From Hofstenia miamia (lineage: Eukaryota; Xenacoelomorpha; Acoela): a DNA stretch of 64,000 nucleotides. Position 1 is the first letter of the stretch. Each line of letters starts with the position of its first letter. The stretch spans positions 1,023,220-1,087,219 of the forward strand of contig SCFE01000118.1 in assembly GCA_004352715.1 (NCBI GenBank), in the 5' to 3' direction. The translations under genes and the position numbers were made by a program. This document shows positions 45,694 through 59,808 of this stretch, one piece after another. Below the pieces are notes generated by a model, which was not told where the DNA came from, did not search any database, and saw only the letters and a program-made list of their open reading frames with translations.

Positions 45694-48600
45694 TATCCTT
45701 GCGTCCGTTAATAGGAATTATAAACATATTAAGCAGAGGAAAATATTGTTCAAAATAACTGCCAGTTATAATTTGGCCACGCGCTAAAAAGGAAAATGAG
45801 CCAACCAGAAAGCAGAAATAGCGCGGCGATTCCGACGTTAAATGGATGTGTAAATTAAATTAAGAATTCTTATAATTAGGTATAGCAAATACACAAACAC
45901 ATGTTCAGTTTTATACGCACTGCGCTTTCTCTTAATTATTTATACAAATTAATTAATACCCAAGAACGCGTGCAGAAGACTCTTGTCAGAGGGAGAGAAA
46001 TACGATATGCGATAAATTAAATTATTTAATAATTAATGAGCTGCAGTTGGTGTGACTAATGTAGAAGCACATCAATATATTCCTTAATGGATTTAAGCAC
46101 AACAGTTCGATTTAATTTCTCTTATTTTATGCAAAAGAAATGACTATGTTAGTCTCCTTCAGGCATGGTAGTCCATGATTGTTATAACTTTAAGCACCAT
46201 CAGATTTTCTAGTGCCATTGAATTTCATTATTTTAACACACGACCGGAAAACATTAAATCTTTCAATTGCAATTTCATAAATATGCGTGTAATGATTAAA
46301 GCGACCAGAATGTTTGGGAGAATTGCAGGCCTGCTTATGCTCTCACATTGACGAGAGATTTCCCGGTTTTCAAGATTTCTCCAGATATCCAGCCCTTAAT
46401 ATAAAATATCCCGTCCAAAAATGCAGTGAGCAAATCAGGGAATGTAGCAAACTCATACAACAAAAATATTAAAAATAAACTGTTTTTGTTTTTCAGTCTT
46501 TTTGTTACTTCTTATGAACATTGATTAGTGATATAAAATTAGAATTATTTTTACATTTACGGAAATTAAATTGCAAAGATGTGATATCTTATAATCTTGT
46601 AATAAATACATGTAGCATGCTGCACTCTGATTTTTGAACCGTTCTTGTAGTTTCAAGTTTCCCGCTTTTGCACTTATAAGTTCCCGCGCTTATCAATTTT
46701 GTGTTGGCAGCGTTGAAATTGCAACATTAATTCTAGAAAATAAATATATTTTATAAAATCAAATATGTAATTATAAAACATTTATTTCCTTGCGCACTTA
46801 TGAAGTTTTCCCAATGCTTACGCAACATTTTATCTCGATTACATAGTGTTCTTGTTGTAACCACTGCAACAAAATATTTTTTGGTTTTTCTGCGAACTGG
46901 TACTAATGTAGGTGATTCCTTCATTAGAATTCATCTGATAGCTTCTTAAAAATTTATTTTAGTCTTCCACACGCATTCGCACCCAGTTCAAAATTTGCAG
47001 GCATTGTGGATGTTCTTTGTCAATCAAAAGGAGATATATCAGAAAAAAACGTCACAACATTTCTGAATAATTTTACCCAGCAATACATTTTTCCTGGATC
47101 AGTGCAATACTGACAGTTTTTCTTCACTTGCTTACTGATTTGCACGTCAGAAATACCATACTAAGTTTAAATCTAAAAGCTGGTGCAAATTTTTTTATTC
47201 TGTTCATTCGTTGCTGCACTCTATAGAGACAATACAGCGCTCAGAGACTACTATTTAGATCTAAAAGTACAAATCTTTTCATTAACAAATGCATAATTGC
47301 ATAAGTGTGAGTAAAAAATAAGTTTCTACAGGACCGGGGATTACGCGATTATACATGGATGAGATAAGTTTATGCCGAAATTAACCAATTTGCGTAACTG
47401 GTAGCGCTTACGCCTTAAGAGGAACACGATTTTTATTATCCATTCAAAATGGCAATTTATGCACTTAATTGATAACCTAAACTTGATGTCAGTGTCGCAT
47501 CCAGTTTATCACGTAGTCCACGACAACACATACATAAATGTAAAATGTAGTCTAAAAATTCTGAAAACTTTCTGGCCGTCCAAGTATTGACACAATAGAT
47601 TTAAATATTGAATGAAGTTCATCACTTGCAAAAAGCACAGGACTTTTTGAGTCTCATCTTAATACCATGCAATATGAAAGTATAACCATATTGTATGAAT
47701 AAAAACAGTGAATACTTTTGTTACTAGAAAGTTTGATTCAATTGTAAATCCCTATTCGGAAAAGATGTTTCAATTTGAAAATGTTTTATGTTGAGAGAGA
47801 GAGAGAGAGTAGTTCATGGTGACAACTAGAGCATTATTGTGCGGTCGGAAAATTACAGTCAAGTTGTAGTTTAGAATTACTTCTGCCTAGGTGAATAAAT
47901 GGTGATGTAATCGGACCGATTAATTAACTTTTTGCCGACCTGAGTAGCCTGTTAACTAATGGCAGCATACATATAACCATGGGATATTTTTCTTATCTAT
48001 CTTTCACAGCACTAACATTTTTACCGTTTCTCCAGAAACTATATTTCTAACCTGGTTTCGTCAATATGAGACCGATTACGCAGTAATACAAATGAAAACC
48101 TTCTGTCTATAAATAATAATTGACTTTGTTTGACTTTTTGTTTTTATTAAGCTATACAAAATGTAGATTAGTGAAAACCAGTGTTTTCAAACGATGGAAA
48201 CCAACATCATAATTTTGTGACGACATAAAATTTATTAAATCATAAACCTCAATGAAATTGGTTAAATTTATATTAACTATATTTTTAATAATATTATCTA
48301 GCAATCTCTTAAAATTATAATGCTTCTTGGCAAAAAACTTTTTTTATAGATGATCAAAACCCATTAATACATATTTAGAGTTGGATACGCTAATAAATTT
48401 CTAATAAAATATATTTCCTTATAACTTCACTCTTTGTAAAGAAAATATAATGATAAAACAGCATTGAACGAAAATATTTAATAAATATTGTGTTGAATAT
48501 TAAATTCATTTCTTCATAAATGCTTTTGGCAACAATCTGAAAAAATTGGAAATTCCAAGCATGAAAAATTTTGTATATCTGACTGTTGGATTATTAGTAG

Positions 48601-48867
48601 GATTTCTCAAAAGTGGTGTCAGTGGTTGAATCTTCATTAAGCAATCTCAAAACATTGTTTCATATACGGCAGACCCAATGCCTTCAAAGTATTCAGTAGG
48701 TCTTGGAAGACTATCAAAATTTTGAATATAAAAATATTTCGACATCCAAATGTAAAATGATGTATTTCAAATGCTTACGTTACTTTTGTGAAGTGATTGT
48801 CAAGCTTCCTTATACATTTTATGAAAAAGTAGAAATTATAACTGCAAATAGTCAAAATAAAAAATAC
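45694..48867. other. 5' flank of the channel gene; no other gene seen
   Basis: No further exon of the receptor is needed and none was found. A short (GA)n run lies at 47793-47809. The rest is AT-rich without structure I can name. Confidence 0.5.
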
Positions 48868-49148
48868 TTAACTTTAAACAGCCTGGGGATTTTTGAAAAA
48901 TTTTCATGTTCCTATAAAATTTTTTTAAGTGCTTTTAGTAAAAAACTATTAAAGCTATGCTTTATCTGAAAGCACTACGTGATAGACGAGAGCTTCTTCT
49001 TTCTTTTTCGCTCTAAATCCGAGACTTGGCTGTGTCCCATAACGGCGTGCTGCAACCGCAATTGGTTCAAGATATCTTTGCACATATCAAGAAACAATCA
49101 AAGTTCTTTGTTGCTTCCATGGGCACAAAACTTTTTAAACACATGAAC
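48868..49148. repeat. Dispersed ~275-bp repeat, copy 2 (solo)
   Basis: Same orientation as 12211-12485, which adjoins the RT frame. Here no RT sequence follows, so this is a solo or truncated copy. Confidence 0.85.
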
Positions 49149-49172
49149 ATTAGGTATAGAAAGAATTTAAAT

Positions 49173-49174
<2 letters not shown>

Positions 49175-49208
<34 letters not shown>
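49175..49208. repeat. (TA)n microsatellite
   Basis: Pure TA run shortly after the solo repeat. A shorter run is at 49499-49517. Confidence 0.95.
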
Positions 49209-49212
<4 letters not shown>

Positions 49213-52047
49213 GATAAGTTTTCTAAAGGGAGAAATAACAGAAGAATACTGTAGTTGACATTTAAATACGGAAATCTACCAACATTCCCATGAACAAAAA
49301 TTTTAGCACCATAAAAAAGCAAAAATCACTAAATTGTAATTTAAGAAAATAAGTAAATTAATTGAACAAAACTACTTGCTTTATTTAATGCATGCACATT
49401 TTGTAATGTTTTATTTACCTCAATATTGTATTCTGGTAATGTCACATAGCTGTTCAAGTGCATCAGTACGTGCTCGTAGACGAAAATGGATTTATATAGC
49501 ATATATATATATATATAAATAATAAGTTGAGATAAATGGTTCCCTAAAAAATTATTTGGAGAAACTTTGAAATATGTTGCTGGGCTTATGAAAATTTTTT
49601 AATCCAATAAAGGCTGTACTCCTAAATATTTAATAAGAGGGACTATAAGCTTGTGCACTCTAATTGTATTTTATATTTTGACCAAATTTAATTTCTAGAC
49701 AAATATAATCCAACATCCAACTCAATAATATAACTTTAACAAGGGGTAAGGGTCCCCAATCGAATTTAACAAGGTGGGTGCGCCCCTGAGCACATCTGAA
49801 TCCAACCATTCGATGAATATGCGAAGTATAAGTATCGAGTATTGTTCGCGTTTGTAAATTTTGACATGAGCAATATATTCAGAAGAGCGTGAAATATAAA
49901 GAAACATATTTAAAAGCACATTGTGACATTCATGAATTAAGATGGTTAAAAAAATTGGGTGTACTTGCAGCCATCCAGTGCTTAAGAACGTGGGTAGACC
50001 ATTTCAAACTAAGTGATATAAGACACCAATGTCCTTAGCAACTTTATAAGAGCTAATGATAGACGCCAGTTAAATTGTTGAACTTCAGTTTTAGGTTTTT
50101 GCAGACATTTTTTTATACACACTTCCATTCGATTAAATTAAGCCCATTTATAAAGTAATGAAAGTCGAAATAAATATATGAAATACAGAATAAAATTTTT
50201 ATATCATCATCGTATAATTATGATAAGTTATGCAGGCAGCTATTATGTAGACCCTTAATAAACACTAGAAAATGAATATGACCAAAAAGAGATCTGTGCT
50301 GAACTCAGCTGGTAAACTTCTTAAATGAAGATGATCTACCACAGCATCTTGGTAACACTTAGTTAGTTAGAGTCTTAAAACGAATCTTCCAAATCCAGAC
50401 TGAGAAACTCCATTAATGAGCACTTCATGAAAGGTAAGCCGAATGAATTCTATACAACACATACGCAGCTGTAAAGTAGTTGAACTAGAGATTGACATGG
50501 GGTGAAAATTTAAGCCCAAGCCAGGTACAGTTCAAGAAAATTAGACTCGACCCACTTAGTGTTAATGTCCATTCAGCTCATTTTATATGATTTTTGCCAA
50601 AGAGTATAAAAATTATATACTTCTTGATCTTTGCCAAAACACAAAAATCCTGAATCTTTCGGTTTGAAAGATCAAAGTTGGGTATGTTTGAAAGATATAA
50701 TAAAATCTAGCACTTAAATTGGATTACTAAATGTAAAACTTCAAAATGTAAATTTTCATATTCAACAAATTGCTTATAAATTATATAGCATTCCCGGCGC
50801 TTGGATTGAGTTGAGAGCAGTTTTGTAATAGACAGTATTTATTAATTTTCACACATTTTTTCAGTTTCTCGGCCTGGCTCATATCCATCTTTCCATTGAA
50901 CGTCGATTTACAAACCCAAATTGAGAGGTGGAACGTCATTTATAATAGTAGGAAATGTTATTTTAAGAATGACTCTTTCAGAAAATGCTTTGGTAGGATT
51001 GAAATTGGTAGTACTCGGCAGTTCTCGCTCCAAACCAAAACTGACCGAGCAAAAATAAAAAAGCTAGTTTTTCGTTTTTTCAGCAGGAGCGATTATGTAT
51101 AAGATTATTTCCACGGAACAATATAAAATGCTGTCGTTGAAACGTCATTTTGTCTTACCTGAAGTTAGCTAAAAAATCGAAATCGCGCTTTTGAGCTGTA
51201 AAAAACCTATTTTGTACTTACAATAATATAAAAATTCACATTAAATTATGCATTATATATATAATATATATATAATATGGACTGGATACTGTGTATGTAG
51301 GATATATATTTCAAGTTACATTAATTGCATTAGATTGCTTGATAGCTGTATACTGTTTGTGATTGTTTGTGATATCATTTCGTTTTTCCAGAAGTGAGAA
51401 AGCGAATGGTATTGTTTAAATATTTACAATTATTTTGAATCGTCGAAAAACATAGGAAATAAAATTATAAATCAGTGATTAATTATTTACAGCTTTGCCT
51501 TAATCAGTTTCCCCAGACGTTTCTGATTTTTAATTTTCCTGCGAATAATGTGCAATACAATAGCGAGCGCATAACGTCATTTCCTACCTCTTTGATGAAT
51601 CAGTAAATATTTTGCTTTGGCAGAAATTCCAGTTTGTTAATTTGAAATTTTGTTTCATGTTTTCATATTGTTTACTTCAATAAGAAACTTGTTGCTTTCT
51701 AAACTGTAAAAACTTTAATTATATTGTTCACTCTTAACTTATATTGAATAGTTGCAGTCGATCTTAGATGAAATTTCACGTGTTTATTAAAATAAAGATT
51801 ATTTTAAAAATTTGAACTTCTTTCAACATTATTGTAAACAAACACTTTTTACAGGCATCTTCAAAAAATATATTATGGTTCAAAATGCCCATTTTGATGG
51901 GAAATGTTTGTTTCAATTTTTTAAAAACATGCTACGTATGCAATATATTATTCTATATACTGCAAATGATTACCAGAAAAATACAAGGCCATATAAGTGT
52001 AACAAGCAACTTATCAATAGGTGTGCATTTTTTTTTAGTAAATGATA
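49209..52047. other. No gene seen
   Basis: AT-rich sequence with short frames only. Confidence 0.5.
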
Positions 52048-53350
52048 TAATAATAATAATAATCAATTACTTTATTAGCCGCTGAAGGCATACACAACAA
52101 AAAATAAAAACAAGTCAAGTTTTACGGCAGCGAGGACAGTCACAGGAGATGAAATAGGAGCAAATGGAAGAGGCTCAGCAAAGAGGAAAGCCATCAAAGA
52201 TTTCTTGAAGCTCGGTGGCGGGGAAAAGAAATCAATCGCTGTAGGAGGGCTGCGAGTCAAGATGTAATTAGCAGCAGTACAAGCACGATTGAAAAACGAG
52301 TGAAGGGTGCGATGTTTCTTTGTACGACGAATGGAGAAGGTGACAACATCATCAGAGCGAGTGCAGCACGAATTAGAGAATTTAATGAAATCAAAAGGAT
52401 CAAGATCCAATTTGCGAGTCAGTAGTCGATTGAACAGAAGGAGATCACAGGCATGGAAGTAGAGTGACAGCGGGAGAGTGGAGAATTTCAGCAGAGCGTC
52501 TTTATAGTCCAAAGAGGAAATCCATTTGAAAGCGCGTTTCTGGAAACGTTCCATGGAGTGGAACAAAGCACGAGAAGGCCACCAACAAGGAGACGCGTAG
52601 AGAAGAATGGCGCGAGGAATGGACTTGAACAAAGAGAGCTTCACAGCGGACGAGGTATTAAAAGGAACATTACGGAAAAGGGCAAATAGCGAGGAATTAG
52701 CTTTGCNNNNNNNNNNNNNNNNNNNNNNNNNNNNNNNNNNNNNNNNNNNNNNNNNNNNNNNNNNNNNNNNNNNNNNNNNNNNNNNNNNNNNNNNNNNNNN
52801 NNNNNNNNNNNNNNNNNNNNNNNNNNNNNNNNNNNNNNNNNNNNNNNNNNNNNNNNNNNNNNNNNNNNNNNNNNNNNNNNNNNNNNNNNNNNNNNNNNNN
52901 NNNNNNNNNNNNNNNNNNNNNNNNNNNNNNNNNNNNNNNNNNNNNNNNNNNNNNNNNNNNNNNNNNNNNNNNNNNNNNNNNNNNNNNNNNNNNNNNNNNN
53001 NNNNNNACATACAGCAGGCAAGACGAGTTGAGAACAGAATGAGGGAGGTCGTTAATGGCAACGAGGAAGAAAAGAACAGCAAACACTGAACCTTGAGGGG
53101 CACCACTAGTAACGGGGACAGGAGAAGAGATAGACGAGTTGATTTTGACACACTGGTGGCGATTGGTCAGGTAAGACTGGAACAGTTCGATGAAATCCAC
53201 ATCAAAACCAAATAAACGTAACTTGTCAAGCAGAATGGAATGAGGAAGGCGATCATACGCTTTTGAGATGTCAACAAAGATAATGCAACCAGAATCATTA
53301 CTATCAGAGTGAAAGTAGCAGTTTTCGATCAGAGTGAGCAGGTTAGTAAT
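52048..53350 (-). mobile_element. 5'-truncated LINE with RT remnant and 300-N gap
   Basis: Only the 3' part of a LINE remains, on the minus strand. The 5' side (about 53345 to 53007) encodes GCIIFVDISKAYDRLPHSIL (RT motif A) and SGAPQGSVFAVLFFL (motif B). The FADD region falls in the gap at 52707-53006. The 3' side (52706 to 52075) encodes the C-terminal region with FKSIPRAILLYASPCWWPSR, MERFQKRAFKWISSLDYK and TAIDFFSPPPSFK, ending with TGA or TAA-type closure near 52075. A short tail of ATT repeats follows (plus-strand AATAATAATAAT at about 52049-52062). The open frames on the two sides of the gap differ, which means little because the gap length is nominal. Sequence is unlike the LINE at 18-22 kb, so it is a different family. 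Confidence 0.88.
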
Positions 53351-54503
53351 CGAAAAATGGCTTTAACAGCAAAGTCGAATCTACACTAACAACTTTGTAT
53401 GTCTCATTATTTGTGTTTTCAAATGGACTTGTTCGTCTATGACGTCGTTCCACTTAATAATAATTTTAGAATTTAAATAGAGTTTCCCCCTTAATAATGA
53501 TCCACAGTGCCTTTCTAATACAAAATAAAAAATGACAATATAAACTGGGTATGTTTTGAAAAGAACATAAAAATTACAATATTAGCAAATGCTCACATAA
53601 AGCTAATAAATGTTTTATTTTATAACAGCTTAACCATATATAGATACCCAATGGTTCCACAGCATAACTTCAATTTTAAGGAATATTCTGAAATCAGTGG
53701 TTCCAGATCGTTCGTTTTTGGTCGCAGTTCCATTAAGTGTTTTTATCCCAGATCTCAGTCCCATGCGACTGGGGCCAGCAAATCCCATGGGGTCTACAGA
53801 ACCCTAATAGATATCCGCAAATCTTTGTTGATGTACATAACAGCTGACTAATGTAAATGTATCTAGTGGTCCACAAATATTTCACTGGTTAAAATATATG
53901 TGTTAGGCTCACCCAGGTACATATGGGAAATCCTGCATTTCAATTAGAACAGTAGAAAGAAAAAATTTATTGACAAACAGTACTGACTTTTTTATTCGAA
54001 TGCATTTAATATTTAAATTCGAGGTTGCTCAGAGAGGTTACGACTCGAATAAATACTATAAAGTATTTTGAATGAGAACCCCAGCTTAACTTTTCAGAGA
54101 CATGATTAATTGACTCCAAATGAATAAATAAACTGAATTTATTTCTAAGCAATATAATTAAAAATACAATTGGGAATAAAATATGAATCACGTATAAGAG
54201 ATGACGAACATCCTTCCCTCAACGGTTGTATTCAATTAATAATTTCTAATAAAGACGTCAATTTACAGCAAAGCTTGAATATGCAAAAAGCTATATTCTA
54301 AAAATTGAATGATGTAGTCTCAGAGTTTTCCATTTTTTAATTAAATTTATTGCTTTCGGGTAACAATTCTTTAGAAATTCAATCACAAAAGTTAATTAAA
54401 TTTCAATTTAGTTGACGAAATTAATTAATACGAGAAGTAAAACTGAATAAAGACGATTTTTCTAAAGATAGATCATTCAATTTTTTTATAAATTCTCTCT
54501 TTT

Positions 54504-54558
<55 letters not shown>

Positions 54559-54883
54559 TTTCCACTTATGTTCAAATAGTTCAGAGCTACAAAATTTGCA
54601 TAATGTCTTATCATCAGTTATTAAACTTTTTATTGAATTTTAATTGCTATAGGCAATATATCCCACAGACAGATCGAATTAATAATAAAGGAATTTTGCA
54701 TTTCTTGTTTCCTGAATTGTATTTGCTTTTTACTACGATGTGCATGATTTACCTTGAATCTGATTTAAGGTGCAAACCAATCAGAATTGAGCAATCGTTG
54801 GATTAGAATTACATGTAATATTATTAACTTTGTTGTCCTTGCTATTTGCCACCAAATATTATGACTGTAATTTGATTAGCTTG
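53351..54883. other. No gene; (CT)n-(AT)n compound microsatellite
   Basis: AT-rich. A compound repeat of CT then AT dinucleotides lies at 54494-54559. No protein-like frames. Confidence 0.55.
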
Positions 54884-54891
54884 CAATGTAA

Positions 54892-55166
54892 CAGGGCTTT
54901 CGAGTACTCGGAATGTTAAGAACTCGAACTCGAATAAGCTCGCAAAACTCGATCGGAAAAACTCAGTAGAGACATCCTCAAACTCGAACTCGATCGAAAA
55001 TCCACTCGAAAATACCGTGAAAATTAAATTATTTTAAATTTCAATGTTTTTAGCTAGAATTATTGCAAAAAAATATTTTTACTCGAAAAACTCGGAATTA
55101 GAAAATAACTCGATCGAACTCGGAAATTTCTGTTAAAAAATACTCGAACTCGACTCGAAAACCCTG
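54892..55166. mobile_element. hAT MITE, 275 bp, with 8-bp target duplication
   Basis: The ends are CAGGGCTTTCGAGT and ACTCGAAAACCCTG. CAATGTAA stands on both sides (54884-54891 and 55167-55174), a perfect 8-bp duplication as hAT transposases make. Inside both ends the motif ACTCGAACTCG, or parts of it, repeats many times in both orientations; such arrays are subterminal binding sites in hAT elements. It has no coding capacity. Confidence 0.93.
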
Positions 55167-55605
55167 CAATGTAAGTCAGTAATGTAGCATAATCCATATA
55201 AATGAACTAAAGAAGAAAAGTAACCAAGATCGAATATCAATTTAACATAAAACTTATTTATATTACTTTTCTACTTTTAATAGATTAGCATCAGGTCATG
55301 TAATTTGAACAATTGTAAATCAAGTATTTGCCGCTTTAACTCTTTTGACAAATCACAAGTGGACAATTAGCTCCACGTTGATTTTAGCGAACCGCCATTT
55401 TCACGCTGAAATATTCTGCTTAGACGGCAGAAATAAAACGGCGACAGGTACTTGTTTAGATACAAATATGCTTGCAGTAATTTTATATAAATATGTACTA
55501 AGATGAAAATTAAGTTAAATGGATAATAAACTCCTTAGCAGTTTATCTATATTTATTCGATTTGCTTAATTATTAGATAATTTGCAGCTAAGCATTTCAT
55601 GCATG

Positions 55606-56950
55606 CAGGGCCCAGCTAACCGGGGGTGCTGGGGGTGATGCATCCCCCCCCCGAATATTTTTTCTCGGGGGCAGCAAAATGACCATTTAACAGATGTTGA
55701 GATACATTCATTTTATTTTCCACTAATTTTCTAAATTTACAATGCAGTAAGTGCATCTCTTTCAATATTTTCGTGAAATATGTATTTGAATAAGTGATTT
55801 GNNNNNNNNNNNNNNNNNNNNNNNNNNNNNNNNNNNNNNNNNNNNNNNNNNNNNNNNNNNNNNNNNNNNNNNNNNNNNNNNNNNNNNNNNNNNNNNNNNN
55901 NNNNNNNNNNNNNNNNNNNNNNNNNNNNNNNNNNNNNNNNNNNNNNNNNNNNNNNNNNNNNNNNNNNNNNNNNNNNNNNNNNNNNNNNNNNNNNNNNNNN
56001 NNNNNNNNNNNNNNNNNNNNNNNNNNNNNNNNNNNNNNNNNNNNNNNNNNNNNNNNNNNNNNNNNNNNNNNNNNTTCTATTCTTCTAACCTAAACGAAAA
56101 ACTAGCTTTAATATAGCCTAATAAGTTTTTGAAGGAACTCTTTTATTATGTCTAAGTAACTTTTTTCTAAGCAGTTCTCAATTCGAAAGTTTACATTTAA
56201 AATTTTTATTACTAATCTGTATTTCAAATTGTAGCCTTGAGAATACAATTAACATTTGGTAGGTCTAACTTATTTTTATCCCATTCCATAGAAGAATCAA
56301 CAAGGTGCAATGTAACCCAAGATGTTATATCGCAGTCATTACCTAATCAATCTCAATTTTCTATCCTATGTTTCAGGGGCGTATGCAGAATTTTCTAATA
56401 CTCTTTCGTGATCAAGTAAGTGACGAAATGGACGGTGAAGCCCCACGGAATTTATCAAAATATTCAAAAATAGACCTTCATTTTTAAAGTATTTCAATTT
56501 TTACCGAAAATGGTTTGATTTAACCAATCAAAATCAATTTTGAAAACTGACAGCATCATTTAATTTTTTTCCATGCTTGATCAAATTATGAATTGATAAG
56601 CGCTATTTCAAGATTCATATTTTACCAACTTGCACTGAAAACAAAGATAGCAAGAGTGAACGTTTCTAATGAAAAACTATTTGAATTTCAGATTTTACAT
56701 CTGTGCTATCTTTGTTTTTGAAGTAGAGCTGAGCGTTTTAATATACATCAGTCACCAAACATACACATATATGTCTTATATATTATTTCCCATATATTGG
56801 AAACTTTTACAAGGGCTATCAAGATTGCACTATACATGTACATGTAGTAGGTTTAGAGAAATAAACTGAGACGATTCTAGTTGCAACTATTGAAGGGGCA
56901 GCAATTTTGCTAATGCACCCCCTTATATATTTTTTCTCGCTGGGCCTCTG
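55606..56950. mobile_element. hAT non-autonomous element with CATGCATG duplication
   Basis: The left end is CAGGGCCCAGC and the right end GCTGGGCCTCTG, inverted repeats with a one-base indel. CATGCATG flanks both sides (55598-55605 and 56951-56958). Subterminal matches include the GGGGGCAGCAAAATG and GGGGCAGCAATTTTGC stretches and ATATTTTTTCTCG. A 273-N gap lies at 55802-56074. No transposase frame is visible; part could be in the gap. It contains at 56374-56552 a copy of the repeat seen at 41467. Confidence 0.85.
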
Positions 56951-57019
56951 CATGCATGTAGCGATCGATAGGCTGTTGTGAGCGGAAATTGATTTAGTGC
57001 CTTGATCAATCGCATGCAT

Positions 57020-57420
57020 CTAAGTTAGGTATACGAATAGGAGTTTTTGTGCTTAGCAGGCTACCGATCTTGCATTGCTACATGTAGTAATAAATTCGCA
57101 ATAAGGCGATTCAGCCAAACCTAGGAATGTTACTTATTTATTATCTTACTTTAGATCTAAATTTGTTGCAACTAGGAGAACTATAAATAGACCGATAATA
57201 TGACCGTATTTATTATTGTATTGTTATTGATTGTATATATCTTTTTATCTGTAGGTTAGGAAGCTGCTTTATTTTGTAGAAAGTTTTATTCTTTTTAATT
57301 TGTTGCAGCTAGTGTCACTCGTTGTTAATTGTTTCTATTTTAAATGTAGAATAGGAAACTGCTTTATTTATTAACTAGTTTTTACCAGCAGCTAGTGTCT
57401 CTGCATCTTTGCTTATTAAT
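57020..57420. repeat. Diverged dispersed repeat, copy 2, with internal duplication
   Basis: Resembles 25453-25800. It also repeats internally: TGTAGGTTAGGAAGCTGC with TTGCAGCTAGTGTCACT (57250-57330) recurs as TGTAGAATAGGAAACTGC with CAGCTAGTGTCTCT (57343-57405). Confidence 0.7.
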
Positions 57421-58232
57421 CATATTACTAAACCACACATTGTTGAGTATGAGCTATTAAATAGAATTGTGGACTGGTATTTATTATCACCTAGTAGTTA
57501 GGGTACACATAATAAAATTATTCATTGTGAGCATGAGCTGAGTTGCCGACGATTGGAACATTGAGGATGGTGGATGGCTTCTCGGTGATCGGATACCGCG
57601 CAGTGGCACACAAAGAACTGGAGTCTCTCTCATCTAATTACCTAAAAAGCAGTGGTTACTTGATATACTCGCATGGATCTAAATATAGTTTAGTCTAAAT
57701 TCGAAGTGTAAACGACACAACAAAAGTTCAATAAGATAGACATTACCCCGCTACAGAGAGTTAATGCACATCTCAGCATGGGTGATGATTCTACACTGTA
57801 ATCTTTACTACTAATGTGCTTTTACTTCGAAAACAAAGAGTTTAAAAAAAGGAACCACGTTGATGTCTTTTTCTGAGAATTTTAAAAGCAAATATAAAGA
57901 TGTTGACATCATTATTGGTTTTTGATATATTGCTTTTAAATTCAACAAAAATATGTGTAAATTAATGTAATATTAATAGTCCATATTTTTCGCACTTCAA
58001 ATTTTTTAAGGCATTGTATATTCAGATATAGATCTAGGCAATCTTAGTAGGGCTATATCAAAATTTTCCCCATTTATACTTTGATTTGTATATTCTGGTT
58101 CCACACATATGCAATATTTCAAAAAGATTTGTAGAGGGATCAAATCCAGTAGATATTATAAATATGAATGATTTAAATTACATAAAACTAGATAATGAAC
58201 TACTACTAAACATTAAAGTACTGTCGAACGCA
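57421..58232. other. No gene seen
   Basis: AT-rich sequence, nothing supported. Confidence 0.5.
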
Positions 58233-58259
58233 ATATATATATATATATATATATATATA
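58233..58259. repeat. (TA)n microsatellite at a Tc1 end
   Basis: The last TA of the run directly precedes CAGT, the start of the Tc1 element. Confidence 0.95.
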
Positions 58260-59808
58260 CAGTAACGAGCAAAATAACAGAAAGATTTTTATTTTTTCAT
58301 TTATCCAATTAGGTTTTTGAGGAAGGTTAATAATCCTCATTTAATCTAAAGCAGTGAGTAATACGCACTCTGTAAAACATTACAATCATTTGCCAATTAG
58401 TTTCTAACTTATGCTAGAAAATACAATTCAACAAAAATGGGTTGATGTGCAAAATAAGCATGATAAAACCAAAAGCGCAAATATAATAATTCATTAGAAT
58501 CATTTTATAACCATTTAATATGATGTGTGGAATCCTTTATTTTTTAAAACTTCTGAACAACAACGACTGCAAGATCGTGCCAGTTTCTGACAAAGTTCTG
58601 GGATTACTTTTTTCCACTCATCCTAAATTATGCTCCATAAATTGTCGATGGGTTTCCCTTCCGAACTTGTTCTCCCATGATGTGCCACAGATTTTCTATA
58701 GGACTTAAGTTCGGGCTCTGTGCAGGCAATTTCATTTCATTAATATTTTCTTGTTTTCAGATAATCTTTACCCGTTTAGCAGTGTGACATGGGGCATTGT
58801 CATGTTGAAAAACAGCTGGCTGGTTTGGAGATGCCCGATCTTAAAGAATAACGTGTTGTCTAAGAATATTCCAATACACATTTGCATTCATTGTTTCATT
58901 TATTTTGAACAGTAGCCCAACCCCTTCGGATGAAAACACTCTCCAGGCAATGACAGATCCACCTCCAAATCTCATCGACTTTTTGACACAATTAGGGTTC
59001 AATCTATCGCCCCAAACTCTACGAACAAATTGCCTACCATCAGAACCAACTAAATTGAACTTACTTTCATCGCTAAAGTGCACCTTGTCCCAATCAGTCT
59101 CACTCCAAAGAACATGAGCTTCAGCATAAATCAGTCTTGCTATTTTGTTCGTCTTGCTAATCAACGGTTTGGTTGCATGAAAACAGACTTTCAATCCAAA
59201 GTTATTAAAACGTTGTGAAATAGTGAAACGACTCACATCTTTGTTGGAAAGAGTTTGAATTTGTCGTGTTCGTGGAATATCAATTTACTGATCCTTACAA
59301 TGAGCAATCAAACAATTGTGGTTAAAGAAAATCAAACAATGTTTGAATATTTATTTGGCATAACATCAAAGGGATTCCATGGTTTGTAAAACCTATGATT
59401 AAAGGTTACTTGCGTCAAAACAGAAGGGAATTCAAATCAAAATCAATTAGGTTTCATAAAATTGGATTTATTGACATGAAAATGTACTGATTACAATTAT
59501 AAGTACTTTCTTGTTTTACTGTGAGGGAAGTAGACATCAAAATAGCCTGATATGCAGAAAACGTAATCGTGAGACGTCAGTGTTATATCTTGCCGCCAAG
59601 TGGCATGCTGCCATATTGGGAATAATCCCTTAAATTCAAATGCGTTCTCTTATTTTGCACATCACCACTTTTTGCTAAATTGTATTTTCTAGAATAAGTT
59701 AGAAACTATTTGGCAAATGAATCTATTTTTTTTTAGAGAGTGTGTATTACACATCCCTGCTTTAGATTAAATGAGTATTATTAACCTCCCTCAAAAACTT
59801 AATTGGAT

